From Porites lobata (taxonomy: Eukaryota; Cnidaria; Anthozoa; Scleractinia; Poritidae), in the NCBI GenBank assembly GCA_942486035.1, contig CALNXK010000079.1, positions 440,001 to 504,000 on the forward strand: a stretch of 64,000 nucleotides of DNA. Reading direction: 5' to 3'. The notes under the pieces are model-generated. The model saw nothing but the letters and a program-made list of their open reading frames with translations. It ran no database searches and was not told where the DNA came from. Positions 56,701 through 64,000 of the stretch are shown here, one piece after another. The first letter of the stretch is position 1; every line of letters begins with the position of its first letter. Made by a program: the position numbers and the translations under genes.

Positions 56701-58830
56701 AATCAGGCAAGAATTAAATATTAATTGTGCCCTGTATCCAGAAAAAAAAAAACTTCTGCAGTCGCTTTTTGTGATTCGTAATATGTGGGAAGCCTGAGAG
56801 CAGAATCTTAAAAGGTTAAAAAATTACTGTTTGAAATTTTATTTCATTCGTCGCTTAACGTTCCTGTGTATATATTACTGTATTTCATTACTAAAATATT
56901 AGCCTCGGGTAGTAATTTATTGTTATTTCCGCGAAATATTTCATAACACAGTGTTATCTAAGTATCTCTGTTAGTGTTAAACTATTAAAGTTTTTCCATG
57001 ATTTTTCCACCAACTTCTTCACAAGTTAAGTTCGGGGCTATCGGCTTAGAATTATCTAGCAGGTGTTGTTACGGGAAAAATCTCATGCTTAGAGCGAGAA
57101 AATAGGCAAGAGAGGGCTAGCAAAACGAAATTGGCTATCCGTGGCTTTATACCAACGACTAAGTTCTTGCTAAGCAATTCGTTGTTTCAAATAACGCTTT
57201 TTGAAACCTTGGGTTATTAACATATGACACTCATGTCACGGCGTTTGTTTGATCACGTACATATCTTCTTGGCGAAAATGGCATTGTCTCGTTATGGTAT
57301 TGGATATAGGAGATTGCTATAAAAAGCGCTTAATCTATGATAACAACAGTAATAAAAAAGAAATAATTTGTAGAGCTTTGAATAAAATTCTAGAAAGAAA
57401 ACTTTCTTCAGAAACCTTATCGTAAATCAAACACTTTTCGCCAACAAATATTAGCATGTCAACAGCGCTAAACAAATCTAACTATAACATTGTATTGCCC
57501 GTAGCGTAGTGCCAGATGAATCGATGCTGACGGAGGAACATCTCAAATTATTTTAACGAAGTCTTTAGGCAATGTAATTAGTTAGCCGAAATGAGAACCC
57601 GGTTTCCTCTCTCTTTCTTTCTTTTTGTCTTTTTTTTTTCAGAAAGAAAGAAGCTTTCGTGACATACATCCGAAAATTTACCTCTATTTGCTTTAATGTC
57701 AGGTATGAAAAATGTCATTTTGGGTAAAAAATACAAGACCATCCTATTAGAATGTTTGGGCAAGTAAGAAACCAATACAGCCAGAAAATTCGTTAAGGAA
57801 GATCCCGATTTTGGACAATTTTGGCTTAAAGATGGAAAAAATTTAACACGTACAGACAACTTGCTGAAATAATACAGATTGAAATGTACTTATAACGTTA
57901 GAACGCCACTCTATTCAGCCCTCGGTACACTTCTCCAAGTCAACGACATACCTCTCAAAATACTGTATGTGTCCCAACGTCTTCGACGATTTATACCAGA
58001 TTTTAATCACCAAAGATGATTCACATTCAGGTAAATTCGACTGAGAAAACTACGTTTATACTTCCAGTGTTATGACTACTTTGAATAAACTGGTATATAC
58101 ATCAACGAAGTGTGACGTCAAGCCAGTGGATAACTACCTTTTTAGATAATGGGCCATGCTTTGTTTTCAATTCAAAGCCGTCAATCTTTTCTTTTCGTCT
58201 AGCAAACGTGTTTAATTAGAAAAACCACAGAGCCGAGTTTCAATTCTGATACGTTCTTGGACTGTAATTGAGAAAGCAAATATTTAGCGCACGCTATACT
58301 CAACACAGTGGGAGCACGAATCTAAATTTAGATTTAGATTTTTTGAGAGCTTCGGGAACTGTAATTCAAAAATCTACCGTAATCGACGAGTGGCGATGCT
58401 CTGGTAATTTCCCTAAGGGTCAAAGTCATAAAAAACTAAATATGAAACAATTACAATAAAATAGGGAGAGAATGAAACCATCTTTTCTCAGCTAGTAAAA
58501 GGTAAAAGTGTTAAAATGCTTGCGAAACAAGTTCTGGCCTTCATATTCTAATTATTCGATTTTTTCATCTGATTTTTAATAGACGCGACTTCCTCGCCAC
58601 GTAATCACGGCTTTTTCGAATCTACTCTAAACTTAATGGGATTTACTGGTGATTTTCGGTGAGAGATTTACCAAAACCCACCCTTAGCTTAGCAGATCAT
58701 GAGTGTTTTGTTGGTAACCGAAAAAAGACGATGTCAATTTTCAACGGCCGGGCTTGATATTTTTAAGTAGCCTTACATCAGAAATAACGAGGTTTAGAGA
58801 CCAGTTGAGTCGAGTTTAATGCGCTGATCA
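53752..58830. other. No gene recognised
   Basis: AT-rich sequence with small ORFs only. A GC-richer stretch at 55010-55110 (CTAGGGTTCTCTCCCACC and a GAGA run) resembles dispersed repeat material. I see no supported exon or RNA gene. Confidence 0.4.
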
Positions 58831-58834
58831 ATTC

Positions 58835-58945
58835 GAAACTTCATCATCCCCCCTGGGAAACCCCCGGGCATTTGACGTTTTTGAGACACTGTGGACAGGC
58901 CTTGTCAAATTCCCCTTACACCACCGGCCCGATGCAGGGCCAATG
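58835..58945. repeat. GGGCATTTGAC-type dispersed repeat
   Basis: CCCCGGGCATTTGACG, TCAAATTCCCCTTACACC and AATGGTCAAATGCC form an internally inverted motif. A related fragment with GGTCAAATTCCCCACTCCC lies at 60590-60670. Confidence 0.35.
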
Positions 58946-61900
58946 AAATGGTCAAATGCCTATAAGAAAGATATGTTTTGCAGATTGTATGAAGTTCGAA
59001 TAATAAACTTTACATTTGCTCCGGACATCTGATAATAAGTCGATTGTACCTCTTATTAATGATAATTGCCAACGAGCAGCCTCGCGAAGACGCGAGGCTG
59101 CGAGGGGGCAGCCTAATGTACCCAAGCGCGATTGTTCCAGGGGCAGAAAAAATCTCGAATCGATGTAACACTTAGTAATGTAAGGCAACATTTATGACGT
59201 AATGCAGAACAGATAATTCATTGTTTTCGAGCGAACACGTGATACAGATCAGAGAATCCACGAGCCGTGTGCGTGTTTGTGAGTCCCGTGCTCATCCCGT
59301 CTTCAACCAATCGTCGGGTGGATTTTCGTTTGCATCATACGCGATAGCTGTCGCATTTGCGCGCTGGAATTTTTTATTGCCTGCCGCTAAGAAAAAACAA
59401 CGCCGAAAAATCGATTGTGTCTTTGAAGCAAGATAATTCGGAAGGCTTCGTCGGCGCAACATAAACCTTATTTAAAAAGAGACCAAATATAAATCTGTAG
59501 GTTGCATATTCGCGGACTTAAATACTATTTTTTGAGGATTCTAAATTGGCTTATAAGACCGCTAGATATTACGCAAAATGATATGGGCGCAACTTCGGAC
59601 AAAAACACGAACATCAATATCTCGAGAAATTTGCTATGTAAAGTCGGGATTTGAAATTCTTTATGCAGTAGAACGGTTTAGTTCACTATTTTCAAAGGAC
59701 AAACTTAAAGCAAAGGCCGGCACACATACATCAACCCATGACCCGCCTTCCCCGCGTCTCTCGTTGGAGAACTGCCTTTCGGTTCCCAGGCTCCACACAT
59801 GTGTTGTATGGAGTTGGGGTTTAAAGGAGTGCTTTGCACTCGCCTCGGAAGTAGGGGGTTTGCAGAGACACGGGTTTTCCTCGTTCATTGGCCCGAAGGC
59901 TATGCCATGCTTATGAACCCCAATAACTGCAATAAGGGCCAAACAGCTTTCCATTGTTGCCACTGCCTGGTTCTTATGGTTGTGAAAATGCGTAGGTTGG
60001 TGTATGTGTTTCTCTTGCTTGTACTATTTTCGAAGTAATTTACGCTTATGCAACCAAATTAAGTTTAATCTATTTTTTATACATTACTGTAATTAACGAC
60101 ACTTTTAAAAAATTGAACCGCGCGCGCATATGGGTAAAATCTTTGCTCGTTGGCAGTTAGCGATACCTATAACTAGTATACTCTGTATTGAAACAGGCAG
60201 TGATATTATGGCCATGTTAAACGTTTCTTGACCTACCATTTAAAGTCACTCTTATTTCTCACTATATTGAAATAAACCGAGCTGACTGCAATAGGTACCT
60301 CACTTTCTTAATTTACTTATAGGAGTTGTTTCTCATCTCATCTACGGTTCTTTCTTTGTTTAATGACGGCAAGTACTTTGAGATACCTGGTAATGGCAGC
60401 CACTTTCGCTTACAAAATCAACACTGACGTTGAAGTCCTTGTCGAAAAATCCGTTCTTACAAAAGCTTAGTCTTTACCTTTAAACGCCTCCACCTCACTA
60501 CTCGGAGAAAGATCACATCTATCGAAAATGACCACGTTGTCAGACATGGCATTGTACCTTTAAGTTAGTTGCGGTTCAAATTCTCCACCCCACCCGGGCG
60601 AAGGTCAAATTCCCCACTCCCAGGGCACAACTGGTGGACAAATGCAAGGGGTTGCCCAGGGAAGTGTTGAAGTTTTGGATAACATGTTTTAATCATCTTG
60701 TCACTGAGAAGGAAATAAACGAAACGGTTGTAATTTATAAATTATGCTGACTTTTTCAGCTGACTTGCACGATCAACTGGTCGAGTACTTGTGCCCTCAT
60801 GTGGTACTCAATAGTCAGGGACACCCAACGACGGTTCCCGCCTACATACATTGAAAACACTTTTTAGGCTATCCAGAGTATTTTTAGATCTCTACAAATG
60901 CATTCTAAGTGAGGCAATAAAATTTGTATCTGTTCGGTCGTCCTAGGGAAACTTGAGTCTTTTCGAAATTACAAGGGCTTATTAATAAGTATTATTTTCC
61001 GGAAAATTTTAGATAAAATTTGATGTATTTCGAAAGTGAGAGTTTTTCTGATTCCTCTTTCCATCACATTTTTGAATCCAAAGAATTTTAGGTGCCTTTT
61101 TTTACGAAAAATAGCATAACCTGGGGTGTGAAATATGAAAAATTAATTTTCAGAAAATCGTAGGGAATTTATCAGAGATAAGCTTCGAATATTGTACCTG
61201 AATGGAACGATCTAGAAATTTTTAGCCGTCCTCAAGTGATAGAAAATTCTAAGCAATATTTGCTTCTCTGAACAGATATTTTACAGAAAACAGTCGCTGG
61301 GTGCCCCTGAATGGTAAAAGAGATGCCAGAGGGCTTGGGTTTAAAATTTTCCTTTTATGAAGAAGAAATCAATTATAACAGCTAAAGTGTCTTAAAATGG
61401 TATTGATCTTTAGATAGAAAGGAAATTTGTCTAGTCGTCTTATCATATATATGACGCTTACATTAACGGATGTCGTTTCCAATTAGTTCCTCTTCGAAAT
61501 GACTCAGGAAGTTCCCTTTTTACAATTCCTCGGAGATAACTGTTTTCGACCCTGCACGTGCATCATTCAAACGCTTAGCAATTGCTGCATGAAATACTGC
61601 AAGTCTTCGGCCAAACAATATTCAGTATTAAGGAATCCAATTCTTTAATACTGAATATTGAATACACTGAATATTTCGGCGACCTTTTAACCTAAACGTG
61701 GTTGGTTTTTCGTTTTGCTCTTTCCAAAAATAACTGAAATCAATATTTTTACAAAATACGCTGTTGCTGTTTTGGGAAGAGGTAAAAATACCAAGCGAAA
61801 GTATTCAAGTCGATAAATTTTTAGACCCACGGGTCAAGGTGATCACACTTTGGACTTCACAAACAGAATAATCTAGATTATTGAACCAAGTTTTATTTAT

Positions 61901-64000
61901 TTAACCAAAACAACCTTTTTACATGCAATAGGCTTTGACTTGTCCGGTCATTTCGGTCCGTCGGACCGAAATGTCCCTTACAGCTGGAAAAATCATTGTC
62001 CCCAAAACGAATCTTGCTCACAAGTACAAAAACAAAACGCACAGCGGCTTGAATCGGGCGTGTGCCACCCGAATGTACCGTTCCATCGTTCCGTTACCGA
62101 CGTGGAATTTCCGAAATTATAAATCGAAATTTTTGTTGAATTTAAAGCACCCAAGATGTCTTTGATCCCGGACTGCAATGCCACGGACAGCAAAGACGAA
62201 AGACAAAGACGGCGTCCCACCTCGGACCACGGACATTTAGCAAAGCCTTACGTAAAACTGAGTGGCCTTTACTAACCGAGACCATATGCAGTTAAGCCTT
62301 TAGTTAGCAGAGGGGTTGTCTCGAGCAGTGGCAGCAAAAGAGTCGTCACTTCTTAGTCTATTTAATGAGGGTAACATCAATTACTGATGACTCCGTAGTT
62401 TACATAATGGCCCTCCCTAAGCTAATCTATAACTAGAACAAAACAAACCTCCAACCCGAGTTTACAATGAAAAAAAAACAACAAAAAAAAAAAACAAAGA
62501 AATTAATACGTATAGTCAATACTTAAATGTCCAGTAACAGAATCATTAATTTCCAACGACATTTTTCTATGGAGGCCTCTTAAAAAAGCGCTTCAGTGAA
62601 TACGTATCTGTAAGAGATGGCTGTGTTCCGTTACTCAGTAGAGTGACACTAACACTAGAGTGAAATGTTTTGAGGCCTGAATTTAGAATTTTTTTCAAGT
62701 TTATGTTCTTTCTGGTCTTTCTGCGTTCTGCCAAAAGTAGCGAAGTTTGCTTTTTCTTCAAGCATATTATGTTTACAGTCTTTTTAATCGCAGTTTTGAC
62801 CATAAAACTTCCGATGCGCAAATCTTTATGACGTAGGGCCTTTATGTAGCTTGACACAGCGAATAACTCACTCAAAAGAAAAAAAACGAAACGAAACAAA
62901 ACCAAAGAAAGAAAGAAAACATAAAAGAAAAAAAATTTGGAGAAAATTCTCTGCCAGCTTGTTTTTCATGAGCTCTCTAATGCACGAAGTAGCTGCATCG
63001 TCGTATTCGCTTCCTGAACATATTTTTCACGCAGAAAGTAAAATGTAAAAACTATTGAACAATATTACCCTTACCGCCAGACCAAATATAATCATTTTAC
63101 TGTCTTGGAGGGCTGTCGTTTTTGATCCGTCATCAATACTTGCAAGAAGTTGAAGGCATGATTCACTTAATGATCTACCATGGCTGGACGCTGTCGTATA
63201 AAATATGGCTTGTCACTTGAGTTATTTCTGCTGAGGGAACTGCCAAAATGATAAATGAATCCGGCCCCTGAGGCATTTTTTAATGACTGAGACAAGGAGT
63301 TTTATCACAGGTCACGAAATGTGATGTAACAATTATATCTGAATGGTTGGAGAGACCCTTTTCATCCAGAAATAGCTCAATGATTTAAGAAGCCACGCTT
63401 GTTAAAAAGATACAAACGCATATAACGAAAGCAAGAATAAATCTTACAATATTGCAACAGCCTCAAGCCAGATCTATATCTTCTGTCTCATCGGATCTAA
63501 TAATTGCGTTAAGCTATCGTAAATTAGGGGAAAAGAGTCATTCAAACATTCACGACGCAGAGGGCCGAGAGAAAAGGATAATATCTCGAACTAATGACAG
63601 CAGAATAAATACTAGAAAGTACCTGTTTGACTTTGACTTTGCTTCATGATTGCATATACGCTAGTTCTTGTTTTTAATTCAGAAGCGAAAAAATTCAGTT
63701 TTCCCTAAGCTTCTAATGAAACATACTGCAGGTTTCAATTTTCCTTTTCGTATTAAAAATATCTCAGTCGTTATTCACATTTTATTATAGCATATATGTT
63801 TAAGGTGATTCCAGAAAGTCATGAAATATTATTTTGTTTCATTTTGAACAGCGGTGTTATTTCTAAGGCTATGTCACTTCCTTTTAATGTTATATTGCAT
63901 CTTGAATGCTAATTTTATAGCTACAAAAAGTAAAACAAATACTAAATAAAGAAATGCCAAAATTAGGGATCTGAGAGAAAAATAGAGCTAGAAAAAACAG
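58946..64000. other. No gene recognised; small hairpins
   Basis: AT-rich sequence. Palindromes are present at 61617-61660 (CAATATTCAGTATTAAGGAA and its complement) and 61949-61973 (CATTTCGGTCC and GGACCGAAATG). ORFs on both strands at 59578-60038 are mutually overlapping and unsupported. No exon was accepted up to the right edge. Confidence 0.4.

Noticed and set aside
59578..60038. Overlapping ORFs of about 80-112 codons on both strands
   Set aside because: Open frames overlap on opposite strands without splice context or recognisable domains. Possibly dispersed repeat sequence.
1..64000. CRISPR array, bacterial operon or phage
   Set aside because: The short repeats lack regular unique spacers, and the genes have spliceosomal introns. 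The DNA is eukaryotic.

Overview
This is animal nuclear DNA: AT-rich, with split genes carrying GT-AG introns, tRNA-derived SINEs, a decayed LINE and many short inverted-repeat (MITE-like) elements. Gene content and several repeat families that I recognise from coral genomes suggest an anthozoan cnidarian, most likely a stony coral. That assignment is inference; nothing in the window proves the species.

Layout. (1) 1-1000: a Myb/SANT-like fragment and a possible divergent first exon. (2) 1088-11151, plus strand: a four-exon homologue of NDUFB4, a complex I accessory subunit. Its 7-kb second intron holds a 4.7-kb foldback transposon whose arms are opposed 8/9-bp minisatellites, bounded by an 8-bp target duplication. 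(3) 12281-25142, plus strand: a CEP126 (centrosome/cilium) homologue with one 3.65-kb exon and several transposon insertions in its introns. (4) 27027-28169, plus strand: an intronless ORF that looks like the coiled-coil part of a TRIM-NHL protein without its other domains. (5) 28170-31434: MITEs and a SINE. (6) 31435-40650, minus strand: a nine-exon TMEM39A/B homologue with satellite arrays in its introns. (7) 40651-47960: repeats, including a LINE remnant whose 5' half is inverted relative to its 3' half. (8) 47961-48971, minus strand: an intronless class A GPCR. (9) 48972-64000: no gene I can assemble, only a few exon-like minus-strand ORFs near 51-53 kb, a pogo-like MITE and hairpins.

The genes do not form a pathway. 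They are unrelated housekeeping, ciliary, ER-membrane and receptor genes. All exon boundaries were read by eye from splice motifs, phase and remembered family sequence; no alignment or transcript data were used. The most unusual structure is the foldback element, followed by the inverted LINE insertion, the nested MITEs with readable target duplications, and the stripped-down TRIM-like ORF.
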